A stretch of DNA of 64,000 nucleotides from NCBI RefSeq assembly GCF_900142025.1, contig NZ_FQZM01000005.1, positions 1 through 64,000 of the forward strand. Direction: 5' to 3'. The stretch's first letter is position 1; every line of letters starts with the position of its first letter. The notes beneath the pieces are model-generated. The model ran no database searches. It had not been told where the DNA came from and saw only the letters and a list, made by a program, of their open reading frames with translations. This DNA is from Desulfofundulus thermosubterraneus DSM 16057 (GTDB lineage: Bacteria; Bacillota; Desulfotomaculia; Desulfotomaculales; Desulfovirgulaceae). The position numbers and the translations under genes are program-made. Below, in pieces: positions 1-7,921 of this stretch.

Positions 1-102
1 CCAGCCCTCCCGGTGTTTCCGCTGGCGCAGGGCATTCTGGAGACGGCAGATGGCTTCTCGTGCTTCCTCCAGGGAGACCTCTCGCCTGAACGTTAATGTC
101 AT
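1..102 (-). CDS. partial ORF, N-terminus of an unrecognised protein
   Basis: On the minus strand an ATG at 102 opens a frame that stays open for 34 codons to the window edge. The peptide begins MTLTFRREVSLEEA and is charged and helical-looking. I do not recognise the family. There is no convincing Shine-Dalgarno sequence before the ATG, so the true start could differ or the frame could be fortuitous. The gene would be transcribed away from the khtTU operon. Confidence 0.3.
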   Translation of the reverse strand, partial: MTLTFRREVSLEEAREAICRLQNALRQRKHREGW

Positions 103-227
103 CGCCTGGTGACTCAGTTTTCGTTGGTTGGCCAATCGGGTAACCCCCCTGGAAACATCCTTTCACCTATATATAGTACCGGGGGGTCGTTCAAGCCCCG
201 GAAGCAACGGCAAAGTGGCCAGCGGAG

Positions 228-300
228 GGCCGGGCACGAGCTTGCCGGTGAATTGAAAGCCTGTCGTGAACCACAAGGCTTGCAAGCGCAGTGCCCGGCC
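228..300. other. stacked inverted repeats, possible structured RNA
   Basis: Three nested complementary arms form one long hairpin. GGCCGGGCAC (228-237) pairs with 291-300, GCTTGC (240-245) pairs with 282-287, and AAGCCT (257-262) pairs with 276-281. This gives 22 perfect pairs with one 11-nt bulge at 246-256. A smaller hairpin, CCGGGG/CCCCGG, lies just upstream near 179-201. No protein is supported here. The element could be a small RNA, an attenuator or a remnant of a larger structured RNA such as a group II intron domain; I cannot assign a class. Confidence 0.35.
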
Positions 301-444
301 CGGAGCGCATCGAAGTGGCAGGAGTTTCCGGGGCCGGTTGACATAATACTTATTATGGGAACCAGTTCATAATTCAACTAAGGAAAAATCTTATCTATAT
401 CAATTTTACTTCTTCCCCTGAACCCACATGGAGGAGTGAATTTT

Positions 445-501
445 ATGTTAACCTTTTTATTTAAGTCGCCCACTGGGTCACCTCCATGGTATATGGTATA
501 A
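445..501 (+). CDS. possible 18-residue leader peptide
   Basis: An ATG at 445 follows a good GGAGGAG ribosome-binding site (431-437) and encodes 18 residues ending in SPPWYMV. The ribosome-binding site (CATGGAGG, 428-435) is complementary to CCTCCATG at 481-488 at the end of this same ORF, so translation and folding would interfere. The stop codon overlaps the best -10 box of the following operon. It may be a leader or chance; nothing is recognised in the peptide. Confidence 0.25.
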   Translation: MLTFLFKSPTGSPPWYMV

Positions 502-502
502 T
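497..502 (+). promoter_or_regulatory. candidate -10 box for the khtTU operon
   Basis: A perfect TATAAT at 497-502 is preceded by TGG (a near extended -10) and lies about 70 nt before the khtT start. No good -35 hexamer is seen 16-18 nt upstream, so activity may rely on the extended -10 element or an activator. Confidence 0.4.
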
Positions 503-570
503 GTTAGTGGATTAATTCAACTCGCGTATAAGAATATTGGGCACAAGAATTATTGAAGGAGGAGTCAACC

Positions 571-1095
571 ATGGGGCTAATTAAGGAAGCGGAGCTACCC
601 GGGTTAGGGAAAAAATATCTGCTGGAACTGGAAGACGGAGAACGTATCGGGGTGGTTGTCTATGACGAAGGTTTGCGGGACCTGTTTTATTTCCCAGCCG
701 GGGAGAGCGAACCTGCGTACACAGTAACGCTTACCGACCAAGAAGCCCGCCAGATAGCCTCTATTCTGGGTGGAGTTTTTTATCAACCTAAAATGCTGGA
801 AAAATTGGAAATGGCTATTGCCGACCTGCGCATTGAGTGGCTGAAAGTAGCACCACAGGCACCGGCAGTAGGAAAAAGTATTGGTGAGTTAAACCTGCGT
901 AAAAACCACGGGATTACCGTTATCGCCATTATTGAAGACGCCGGCCGGGGCAAAAAGAAATGCACGGCCATAAACCCTGGTCCCAATTTTGTGTTCCTTC
1001 CCGGCCAGATGGTTGTGGCAGCGGGAAGAGCGGGAGACATTGAGGCCTTCGAGGAAATGATCACAGGGGGAGGGGTCCAAAACGGTGCCGTTTGA
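571..1095 (+). CDS. khtT: KhtT-like regulatory subunit of a K+/H+ antiporter (TrkA-C domain)
   Basis: 174 residues from the ATG at 571, chosen because GAAGGAGG sits directly before it; an in-frame upstream start at 553 overlaps that site and is less likely. The N-terminal half (about 1-80) resembles the KhtT N-terminal domain. The C-terminal half (about 90-170) looks like a TrkA-C/RCK-C ligand-binding domain, with a conserved SIGELNLR region and an FLPGQMVVAAG stretch. The stop codon overlaps the start of the antiporter gene by 11 nt, which indicates translational coupling. By family knowledge KhtT is a peripheral subunit gating the KhtU channel-like antiporter. Function is inferred from family and pairing. 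Confidence 0.8.
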   Translation: MGLIKEAELPGLGKKYLLELEDGERIGVVVYDEGLRDLFYFPAGESEPAYTVTLTDQEARQIASILGGVFYQPKMLEKLEMAIADLRIEWLKVAPQAPAVGKSIGELNLRKNHGITVIAIIEDAGRGKKKCTAINPGPNFVFLPGQMVVAAGRAGDIEAFEEMITGGGVQNGAV

Positions 1096-2305
1096 GACCA
1101 CGACCAATCTAACCATTATTTTCTTCCTCATCACCCTGGCCATTTTACTAGCCAACAAGCTTCATTTCTCATCCATCCCCTTGCTCATCCTTCTGGGCAT
1201 CCTTTTTGGCCCCTACGGTCCCCACAACGAATGGTTTGATTTAAGACTGGTGCAGAACTGTGAACTAGTGTCTTTCCTGTCTCATCTGGGGGTCCTGCTA
1301 CTGCTTTTCTACCTGGGTCTGGAGTTTTCGGCCAGCCGGGTGGTGCAAAACGGCCCCACCATCCTCAAAGGTGGCACTGTTTATGTGGGGCTGAACTTTC
1401 TGCGCGGCCTAATCCTCGGTTGGGTGTTTTTTCATTCCCTGCCTGAAACGCTCATTGTGGCCGGGATCACCACCATTTCCAGCAGCGCCATGGTGACCAA
1501 GCTGCTCATGGAACTAAAACGCACCGCCAACCCGGAGACGGAACTGGTTCTGGGTTTTATGGTCTACGAGGACGCTTTCATGGCTGTTTATCTTTCCTTA
1601 CTCTATACCTACTTTTTAACGGGAGGAACTTCCTTTACAAGCGGGCTCCTTAGCGGCCTGGTTACTCTGCTTTTTATCCTCGCCGTTCTATTCTCAGGTC
1701 CGCGATTTAGCCCCTACCTGGAAAGATGGCTGCACATCCGCAGCGGAGAGTCTTTTATTGCCATTGGCTTTACCCTTCTCCTCTTTACCGTCCTGGTAGC
1801 TGAAAAGCTACACGTGGCTGAAGCAGTAGGCGCTTTGCTCCTGGGCCTGATCCTGGCTGAAACCTCCCATGCCAAACGTCTCATACAGATGATTGCGCCC
1901 ATGCGCGACCTCTTTGGAGCCGTTTTTTTCTTCGCCTTTGGTATGGGTATAGACTACCGTGAGTTTTCGGCCGTAGCAGGTATCACTGCCGTGGTGGTAT
2001 TGGCTACCGTCTTTGGCAACCTCTTCACCGGATGGTTCAGCGCCTGGATTTGTGGCTATCGCGGACGACCGGCCCTGAACGTGGCCAGCATCATGATCCC
2101 CCGGGGGGAACTGGCTATTTTGGTTGCCGGCATAGCAGCCAGCGCTCAACTTACGGCAGTGTTTCAGCCCTTTGCCGCCCTTTATGTACTGGCACTCGCG
2201 TTAGTCAGTCCATCGCTGGCTAAAAAGTCGGGCCGGATACACAACATCGTGACTAATATTTGGTCAAGCCTGCGCCCTGCAAAACAATCTTCCAAGGCCA
2301 GTTAG
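1085..2305 (+). CDS. khtU: KhtU-like CPA2 cation:proton antiporter membrane subunit
   Basis: 406 residues from a GTG at 1085 inside the end of khtT. The protein is almost entirely hydrophobic, with about 11-12 predicted membrane helices typical of the KefB/CPA2 fold. It carries glycine-rich helix breaks such as FYLGLEF and EAVGALLLGL. It lacks the cytoplasmic RCK domain of KefB/C; that role is taken by the separate KhtT subunit, as in Bacillus khtTU. The expected role is K+ (or other monovalent cation) efflux coupled to proton entry at the cytoplasmic membrane. No clear terminator follows; the next 400 nt hold only a pseudogene on the other strand. Confidence 0.8.
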   Translation: MPFETTTNLTIIFFLITLAILLANKLHFSSIPLLILLGILFGPYGPHNEWFDLRLVQNCELVSFLSHLGVLLLLFYLGLEFSASRVVQNGPTILKGGTVYVGLNFLRGLILGWVFFHSLPETLIVAGITTISSSAMVTKLLMELKRTANPETELVLGFMVYEDAFMAVYLSLLYTYFLTGGTSFTSGLLSGLVTLLFILAVLFSGPRFSPYLERWLHIRSGESFIAIGFTLLLFTVLVAEKLHVAEAVGALLLGLILAETSHAKRLIQMIAPMRDLFGAVFFFAFGMGIDYREFSAVAGITAVVVLATVFGNLFTGWFSAWICGYRGRPALNVASIMIPRGELAILVAGIAASAQLTAVFQPFAALYVLALALVSPSLAKKSGRIHNIVTNIWSSLRPAKQSSKAS

Positions 2306-2339
2306 TTAGACCCCTCCTCCCCCCGCTTCCCTACCCGGT

Positions 2340-2690
2340 ATTCAAAAGCACCGATACGGGTAGACACGACGCCACGGACAACAAACCAGTCCTATTTTAG
2401 CCCCCTCCAGGTTGGGACCGAGATTATCCACCTTGTCTTTCACTTGTTTATAATAGTCCCCGGGGTGTGCGGTAACCAGGCGGCCACAATGCAAAATGGC
2501 CAGCTCCTATACCCGTCCACATTACTCCCGCATCAACTGCCTTGAGCTCAACGTCATAACCTAGTTTCATGAGCACATGCTTCACCACGTGGGTACTGGC
2601 AATCTCGGAATCCCACTCCACATAGCCCAGCTTGATTAAAATCCCTCCCCCATCCTTTTCCACTTGCCGGATGCAAGGGCTGAAGGATAA
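2340..2690 (-). pseudogene. relic of a glycine betaine/quaternary amine ABC substrate-binding protein (OpuAC family)
   Basis: On the minus strand 2663-2448 reads IKLGYVEWDSEIAS...KLGYDVELKAVDAGVMWTGI, which fits the start of mature OpuAC/ProX-type binding proteins. Homology continues in other frames: AWLP near 2485-2475, then GDYYKQVKDKVDNLGPNLEG and AKIGLV down to about 2390. At least two frameshifts separate these blocks, and the signal peptide and C-terminal half are absent. No ribosome-binding site or permease or ATPase gene is nearby. This is a decayed fragment, not a functional gene. Confidence 0.7.
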
Positions 2691-2735
2691 ACTCTAGTTA
2701 AAGAAATGAAACATTTTGCGGGAAAGGAAAGAAAA

Positions 2736-4142
2736 ATGGCTTTACCCATTGCAAAGAATTATCCGTTTAAAAAACCTAAACCTGCCCCTCACCCGTTAAT
2801 ACCACTTTTACTAACCACCCTGGCCGGGATATGCTTATTTGTTACTTTCCTGGGTCCGGCCACTTATGAGATCCAGGGTTTTCAAGTGGGAATTTCGTTG
2901 AAGCCAGCACTGGAAGGACAAACCATAGTGGAACTACCACCCCTGGGAAGCCTTTCAGCCCGCACCCACGCCACCCCTTTGGAGATAACGGTAATTCTCA
3001 AAAATGTTAATCTAGATATTTTTAACCACCAATCCACCTTTACGGTCAAAGCGTTTCAGGATATTTTTTTTCCGGCAGCCAGAGAAGCTCTGAACCGGTT
3101 TGTACTCCGACAGCTGCTGGTGGCGACCCTAGGCGCAGTCTTGTTAACGTGGCTTATATTGCGTTCGTCCATCAAGCGATTGGCATTTGCCGCTGCGGTA
3201 GGCCTGTTTTTAATGTTGGCCGTGCTGGTGCTTACCCGGTACAGCTACAGTTATGATGCTTTCCGCCAGGCTGAGTTCCAGGGAACCGTGGCGGCCGCTC
3301 CACAGGTATTGAATTTGACTAGTCAAACCCTCGATAAGCTGGCAGAGTTACGATCTAAAACCACGCTGGTGACGGCAAACTTAGAGTCATTGTCGGGACG
3401 CATTGGACAACTGGATCTACTCAACGCACCTGGAACAGGAAGCACCAAGTTATTGCTGGTTGCCGATATCCATAACAATCCCCTGGGGATAGACCTGATT
3501 CACGCGCTAGCTAAGCACTTTAATGTGGACGCCGTACTTGACGCAGGTGATCTTACCGACTACGGCTCCCTTTTAGAAACCGAACTCATAAAATCGCTAC
3601 GGGAACTGGACATTCCCTACGTTTTTGCTGCCGGCAACCACGACTCTCCGGCGGTAATGAATTTTGTGCGTCAACTCCCCCGGGGCCATGTGCTGGAGGG
3701 AAAGGTAATAACCATCGCCGGAATTAAAATTTTAGGCATGCCAGACCCGTGGGCCTACCGCCCCGTTCCAGGGACAGGAAATGATTTTCAGGAGACAGTT
3801 AAGCAATTGGAAGAGACCTTATCCCGTAATAAATTTAAACCTGATATTTTACTCGTGCATAACCCGCAGGTAGCCGAAAAATTTGCCGGCCGCATACCTG
3901 TTTTGGCCAGCGGACACACTCACCAGCCCGAGATCAAAAAAATTGGCCCTTCCCTGCTGGTGAACCCGGGGACCACTGGCGCCGCCGGTATCCGTGGCCT
4001 ACAAGCGAGCCAGGAAGTGCCCTATTCAGCATCTATTCTTTACTTTACCCCCGGCGAAAAGCCGGAAACCACAGCCATAGATATGATCAAATACGAACCC
4101 CTTTCCGGGCGCATTACGGTAGAAAGACAGGTTATCGACTAA
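2736..4142 (+). CDS. membrane-anchored metallophosphoesterase
   Basis: 468 residues from the ATG at 2736, which is preceded by the purine-rich GGAAAGGAAAG; an upstream in-frame ATG at 2706 lacks such a site. One hydrophobic helix lies near the N-terminus (about 20-42) and a pair of helices at about 130-180. The phosphoesterase domain begins near 240 and shows the metal-binding motifs ADIHN, GDLTD, AGNHD, a later LLVHN and GHTH. Family members hydrolyse phosphodiesters or phosphomonoesters with two metal ions; the substrate cannot be told. The gene stands alone and is followed by a hairpin terminator. Membrane anchoring suggests the active site acts close to the membrane. Confidence 0.75.
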   Translation: MALPIAKNYPFKKPKPAPHPLIPLLLTTLAGICLFVTFLGPATYEIQGFQVGISLKPALEGQTIVELPPLGSLSARTHATPLEITVILKNVNLDIFNHQSTFTVKAFQDIFFPAAREALNRFVLRQLLVATLGAVLLTWLILRSSIKRLAFAAAVGLFLMLAVLVLTRYSYSYDAFRQAEFQGTVAAAPQVLNLTSQTLDKLAELRSKTTLVTANLESLSGRIGQLDLLNAPGTGSTKLLLVADIHNNPLGIDLIHALAKHFNVDAVLDAGDLTDYGSLLETELIKSLRELDIPYVFAAGNHDSPAVMNFVRQLPRGHVLEGKVITIAGIKILGMPDPWAYRPVPGTGNDFQETVKQLEETLSRNKFKPDILLVHNPQVAEKFAGRIPVLASGHTHQPEIKKIGPSLLVNPGTTGAAGIRGLQASQEVPYSASILYFTPGEKPETTAIDMIKYEPLSGRITVERQVID

Positions 4143-4249
4143 AATTTAGTTAACAAACCGCGGGGCTTTCGGTTAACCTGTAAAGTGGGATTAAGGCTCT
4201 ATCTTAACCATTGTCGCACCTATCTTCTTAAGGCTAGAGATATAAAATG

Positions 4250-4280
4250 GCCGGGTAACAAATGCCCGGCTTTAATTTTC
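4250..4280. terminator. intrinsic terminator between convergent genes
   Basis: GCCGGG (4250-4255) pairs with CCCGGC (4265-4270) around a 9-nt loop and is followed on the plus strand by TTTAATTTTC. It lies downstream of the metallophosphoesterase gene and also downstream of the convergent ABC ATPase gene, so it may act in both directions, better on the plus strand. Confidence 0.65.
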
Positions 4281-4290
4281 TTCGGCTGTT

Positions 4291-5013
4291 TTACAGGATT
4301 TTACTAAGGAACACCTTTAAGCGTTCATTTTTGGGGTAATTGAAAATTTGCTCCGGAGTTCCTTCTTCCACAATGCGCCCCTCGTCCATAAACAGGACCC
4401 GGTCCCCCACCTCCCGGGCAAATCCCATCTCGTGGGTGACCACCACCATGGTCATACCCTCCCGGGCCAGGTCCTTCATTACCGACAGGACTTCGCCGAC
4501 CATCTCGGGATCTAGCGCCGAAGTAGGTTCGTCGAAAAGCATCACCTTGGGACGCATGGCCAGCGCCCTTGCAATCGCCACCCTTTGCTGCTGTCCCCCC
4601 GATAGCTGGTCGGGATAGGCATGGGCTTTATCACTCAAACCAACCTTGGCCAGGAGGTTATGGGCGATTTCTTCCGCCTCGTGTTGCGTCATTCCCCGCA
4701 CCTTTATGGGAGCCAGGGTGATGTTTTCCAGGGCTGTTTTATGGGGGAAAAGGTTAAAGCGCTGGAAAACCATACCCACTTCCTGCCGGACTTTATTAAT
4801 GTCCGTTTTGGGATCCATGAGATTGACCCCATCCACCACCACTTCCCCGGCAGTGGGCTGCTCCAGGAGATTAAGACATCGCAAAAAGGTACTTTTCCCC
4901 GAACCACTGGGGCCAATAACCACCACCACTTCCTGGGGAGCCACATGGCAATCAATTCCCCGCAAGACCTCCAGGTGGCCAAAGCGCTTGTATAAGTTGG
5001 ATACCTTAATCAC
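4291..5013 (-). CDS. polar amino acid ABC transporter ATP-binding protein (GlnQ/ArtM type)
   Basis: 240 residues, the usual length for GlnQ. It shows Walker A GPSGSGKS near residues 34-41, the Q-loop in [12 protein letters not shown], signature [15 protein letters not shown], Walker [15 protein letters not shown] and the switch histidine in VVTHEMGFA. It energises uptake by the permease and binding protein encoded just upstream in the same operon. Its start overlaps the permease stop by 8 nt, so the two are translationally coupled. The likely substrate class is glutamine or another polar amino acid; exact specificity cannot be read. Confidence 0.9.
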   Translation of the reverse strand: MIKVSNLYKRFGHLEVLRGIDCHVAPQEVVVVIGPSGSGKSTFLRCLNLLEQPTAGEVVVDGVNLMDPKTDINKVRQEVGMVFQRFNLFPHKTALENITLAPIKVRGMTQHEAEEIAHNLLAKVGLSDKAHAYPDQLSGGQQQRVAIARALAMRPKVMLFDEPTSALDPEMVGEVLSVMKDLAREGMTMVVVTHEMGFAREVGDRVLFMDEGRIVEEGTPEQIFNYPKNERLKVFLSKIL

Positions 5014-5701
5014 CCGTCTTCAACCTCCTTTCCAGGTAATCCACTAACCGGGAGAATGAGACGACCATAACGAGGTATATAAAGGCCACGGTAAGATAGA
5101 TCTGAAAGGCCTGGTAGGTAGCCCCCACAATGAGCTGGCCCCGGCGGAAGAGTTCCTCAAAGCCGATGACCGAAAGGAGGGAGGTGTCTTTAAGCATGGC
5201 GATAAACTCGTTGCCCAGGGGGGGGATCACCCGCTTAAAGGCCTGGGGCAAAATAACGTAGCGCATGGCCTGTCCATGGGTCATACCCAGGGAGCGGGCC
5301 GCTTCCATCTGTCCCTTCTCAATGGACTGAACGCCGGCCCGGAAAATCTCGGCTATATAGGCTCCACTGTTAAGACTACAGGCAATCACTGCTGCAAGAA
5401 AAATGGGTATATTTTCAAACACCGGGGTGATACCATAGGCCTGCACCAGCTGATTTTGAATATCTTTTAAAATCTGGGGGATGCCAAAATAAACAATCAC
5501 GATCTGAACCAATAGCGGAGTGCCCCGGAAAAAATCCACATAACAGACGGCCAGAAAACTTAAAACACGATTCCGGGAAAGCCGCGATAACCCGGCAATT
5601 AAACCAAGAATACACCCGATAAACACGGAAATGGCCGTAATCTGCAATGTTTTTACGGCACCTAGCAATAGAACCGGCAGAGAACTTATAACAGTTTCCA
5701 A
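5006..5701 (-). CDS. polar amino acid ABC transporter permease (HisM/GlnP type)
   Basis: 231 residues with about five membrane helices. The typical His/Glu/Gln/Arg/opine permease motif lies around residues 120-150 ([21 protein letters not shown]), including the EAA loop that contacts the ATPase; FRGTPLLVQ near residues 58-66 is also characteristic. It forms the transmembrane channel, presumably as a homodimer because only one permease gene is present. It lies between the binding-protein gene and the ATPase gene. A perfect hairpin lies in the gap after the binding-protein gene. Confidence 0.9.
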   Translation of the reverse strand: METVISSLPVLLLGAVKTLQITAISVFIGCILGLIAGLSRLSRNRVLSFLAVCYVDFFRGTPLLVQIVIVYFGIPQILKDIQNQLVQAYGITPVFENIPIFLAAVIACSLNSGAYIAEIFRAGVQSIEKGQMEAARSLGMTHGQAMRYVILPQAFKRVIPPLGNEFIAMLKDTSLLSVIGFEELFRRGQLIVGATYQAFQIYLTVAFIYLVMVVSFSRLVDYLERRLKTGD

Positions 5702-5734
5702 AAGACTTCACTCTCCCCGTAGACCGCTAACAGG

Positions 5735-5770
5735 CAAATATGCGTAACACGGAAGTGTTACGCATATTTG
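5735..5770 (-). promoter_or_regulatory. perfect 16-bp hairpin at the binding-protein/permease junction
   Basis: CAAATATGCGTAACAC (5735-5750) and its exact complement (5755-5770) flank a 4-nt loop (GGAA on plus, TTCC in the minus-strand transcript). It lies 11 nt after the binding-protein stop codon and has no U-tract on the minus strand. An mRNA-stabilising or processing hairpin that raises binding-protein expression over permease and ATPase is more likely than a terminator. Confidence 0.6.
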
Positions 5771-5781
5771 GCCTTGTCCCT

Positions 5782-6633
5782 TTATTTGGCCGGAGGCTCG
5801 CCGGGCAGGAATTCGGGAGGCTCCTTGCCAAACCACTTTTTATAGATCTCGGCATACTTGCCGTTTTCCTTCAAGGTCTTCAAGGCGCTGTTTACCTTTT
5901 CCAGAATATCCGGCTTGCTCTTGGGCACCGCAATGCCGTAGAATTCACTGGTCCGCAGGTCACCCACAATCTTAACGTCTTTGTTTCCCTGCTGGATAAA
6001 GTAGAACGTTACCGGGTAATCGTTTACCACGGCATCCACGTTGCCATTCTTTAAGGCCATAAAGGCCTCGTTAATGGTGTTATAGTCGGTGATTTTGGCA
6101 CCGGGAATCTTGCGTGCCTCGTCCGCTCCCGTGGTAGCAATCTGCACCCCTATTTTCTTGCCGGCCAGATCGTCAAAACCTTTGATGGTGTTGTTGCTGG
6201 CCTTCACCGCCACACATTGGCCGGACTGGTAATAGGGCAGGGAAAAATTAACCTGTTCCTTGCGCTTGTCGGTAATGGTCATGGCCGAAATGGCCAAATC
6301 CACGCTGGCACTCTGCAGGGCGGGTACAATGCCGTCAAAATTCATGCTCCGGATTTCATAATCCCAGTTATTGACCTCGGCAATGGCCTGGATCAGTTCC
6401 ATGTCAAATCCCACGTACTTGCCAGTGTTGGGATCTTGAAACTCAAAGGGTGCGTAGGCCGTATCCGAAGCCACCAGTATCTTTTGCTTGCCGGTTGGCT
6501 GCTGCCCGCCCCCGGTCTGGGCACTGGTCTGCTTACTGTCCTTAGTATCTTTTGCCTGTTGCCCGCCGCAACCGGCCACCGCTAGGGCCAAAACAACCAG
6601 CATGACCACTATCACTTTTACAGTTCTCAGCAC
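5782..6633 (-). CDS. polar amino acid ABC transporter substrate-binding lipoprotein (GlnH type)
   Basis: 283 residues from a GTG at 6633, chosen because GAAGGAGG lies 8-10 nt upstream; a longer frame from 6678 would bury the signal peptide. The signal ends in a lipobox (AVAGCGG), so the mature protein should be lipid-anchored. A Ser/Thr/Gln/Gly linker leads into a bilobal SBP_bac_3 domain with the characteristic YAPFEF...GKYVGFDMEL and AISAMTITDKRK blocks. It binds an amino acid outside the membrane and delivers it to the permease encoded downstream. The ligand is probably glutamine or glutamate-like, by family only. Confidence 0.88.
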   Translation of the reverse strand: MLRTVKVIVVMLVVLALAVAGCGGQQAKDTKDSKQTSAQTGGGQQPTGKQKILVASDTAYAPFEFQDPNTGKYVGFDMELIQAIAEVNNWDYEIRSMNFDGIVPALQSASVDLAISAMTITDKRKEQVNFSLPYYQSGQCVAVKASNNTIKGFDDLAGKKIGVQIATTGADEARKIPGAKITDYNTINEAFMALKNGNVDAVVNDYPVTFYFIQQGNKDVKIVGDLRTSEFYGIAVPKSKPDILEKVNSALKTLKENGKYAEIYKKWFGKEPPEFLPGEPPAK

Positions 6634-6926
6634 AACTTGTCTACCTCCTTCGGTTATGTATTTAGCCAACCAGTACATTTCCGTAAGGGCACTCCGGATT
6701 TACCCCGCTGTAATTTGAACAACCAGACAACTATTTGAATTTTTGGACAACACCTCCCTCGTCACTTGGTCACAGACACTACACTTTCGCTTTAAAACGC
6801 CAAAATCCTGCTTAAAAGGTTTAAAAACCTGCATTTTTTTATGGAACCTCTTTCCACTTCCAGCTATCTCCCTTTATCTTAAAAATGTTGTTTATCTCGG
6901 CTTTCTCCCAAGTGCAGATAGCCCGG
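6634..6926. other. intergenic region between divergent genes
   Basis: No gene is supported in this stretch; the short frames are not preceded by ribosome-binding sites. It should hold the promoter of the minus-strand amino-acid transporter operon. It contains an inverted repeat AGGTTT-AA-AAACCT (6817-6830). Next to it, on the minus strand at 6811-6781, is a GCAGGATTTT motif followed by TTTTAAAGCGAAAG, which resembles a second copy upstream of cheW. Confidence 0.5.
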
Positions 6927-6955
6927 TTGACAGCCCTGAGCTGCCGTGAGACAAT
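6927..6955 (+). promoter_or_regulatory. sigma-A promoter for the EamA transporter gene
   Basis: TTGACA (6927-6932) and GACAAT (6950-6955) are separated by 17 nt. They lie about 30 nt before the TTG start of the downstream gene. The -35 is perfect and the -10 matches at four of six positions. Confidence 0.55.
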
Positions 6956-6984
6956 AAAAAAGATGCGGTCGGGAGGTGGCTTGA

Positions 6985-7905
6985 TTGACCGGACAGAGGC
7001 AGAATCTTTTACAGTTAAAGGCCGATTTGGCCCTGCTGGGAGTAAGTTTTATCTGGGGTGTTACCTTTGTGGTGGTGCAAAACGCCCTCTCCTCCATCGG
7101 ACCCTATTACTTCCTGGGCATTCGTTTTCTGCTGGCCTTCCTTTTTCTGGCCGCAATTTATCACCGGCAGCTAGTGCGACTTAACCGGGACACCCTGGGG
7201 GCAGGTTGCATCATTGGAGTATTTTTATTTGGAGGCTATGCCTTTCAAACCGTGGGTTTGCAGTATACCACCGCATCTAACGCCGGTTTTATTACTGGTC
7301 TATCGGTAGTGCTGGTGCCTGTTTTCAGTGCGCTTTTTACCAGACAAGCGCCCGGCGTTTTTGCCGCCATAGGCGTAGTCCTGGCCGCCACCGGGCTGGG
7401 GCTGTTGTCCCTGGGAAGAGGATTAAGTTTTAATTACGGGGATTTGCTGGTTTTCTTTTGTGCCCTTTGCTTTGCGTTACATATCATCACGGTTGGGCGT
7501 TATGCCCGCCACCTCCACCCTCCCCTGTTGGCTTTAATTCAGATCGGGATTGTTTCCCTGGCCGGTTTTCTTTTTGGACTGGCTACCGAGACCTGGCCGG
7601 AGCATTTGAACCGCCCGGTATGGGTAGCTCTGCTGCTGACCGCTATACCGGCCACCGCCCTGGCCTTTCTGATTCAAAACAACGTTCAACGCTTTACCTC
7701 CGCTACCCATACGGCGATTATCTTTACCATGGAACCCGTCTTTGCCGCTTTAAGCGCCTATTTTTTAGCAGGGGAAATACTCACCCCGCGCCAAATCATT
7801 GGATGCATCTTGATCCTCAGTGGCATGTTGCTGGCCGAACTGAAGGGAAAACACATCCGGATGATAAGTAAAACATCAAAAGAAGTGCAAACCAGCACCC
7901 TGTAG
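6985..7905 (+). CDS. EamA/DMT-family transporter
   Basis: 306 residues from a TTG at 6985 behind GGGAGGTGG. It shows about ten hydrophobic helices in two EamA repeats of about 140 residues each. Repeat 1 includes SFIWGVTFVVVQNAL and GLQYTTASNAGFITGL; repeat 2 ends in EPVFAALSAYFLAGE. Drug/metabolite transporter family members export or import amino acids, nucleotides or other metabolites; the substrate cannot be inferred. The DUF503 gene follows after 16 nt and is probably co-transcribed. Confidence 0.8.
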   Translation: MTGQRQNLLQLKADLALLGVSFIWGVTFVVVQNALSSIGPYYFLGIRFLLAFLFLAAIYHRQLVRLNRDTLGAGCIIGVFLFGGYAFQTVGLQYTTASNAGFITGLSVVLVPVFSALFTRQAPGVFAAIGVVLAATGLGLLSLGRGLSFNYGDLLVFFCALCFALHIITVGRYARHLHPPLLALIQIGIVSLAGFLFGLATETWPEHLNRPVWVALLLTAIPATALAFLIQNNVQRFTSATHTAIIFTMEPVFAALSAYFLAGEILTPRQIIGCILILSGMLLAELKGKHIRMISKTSKEVQTSTL

Positions 7906-7921
7906 GCAGGAGGAACGCATA

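Noticed and set aside
338-356. TTGACA followed by TATTAT upstream of khtTU
   Set aside because: The two hexamers are only 7 nt apart and neither has a suitable partner at 16-18 nt.
109-377. Two overlapping antisense frames of 87 codons upstream of khtTU
   Set aside because: Neither has a ribosome-binding site or recognisable protein features; both are explained by the GC-rich inverted-repeat element in the same place.
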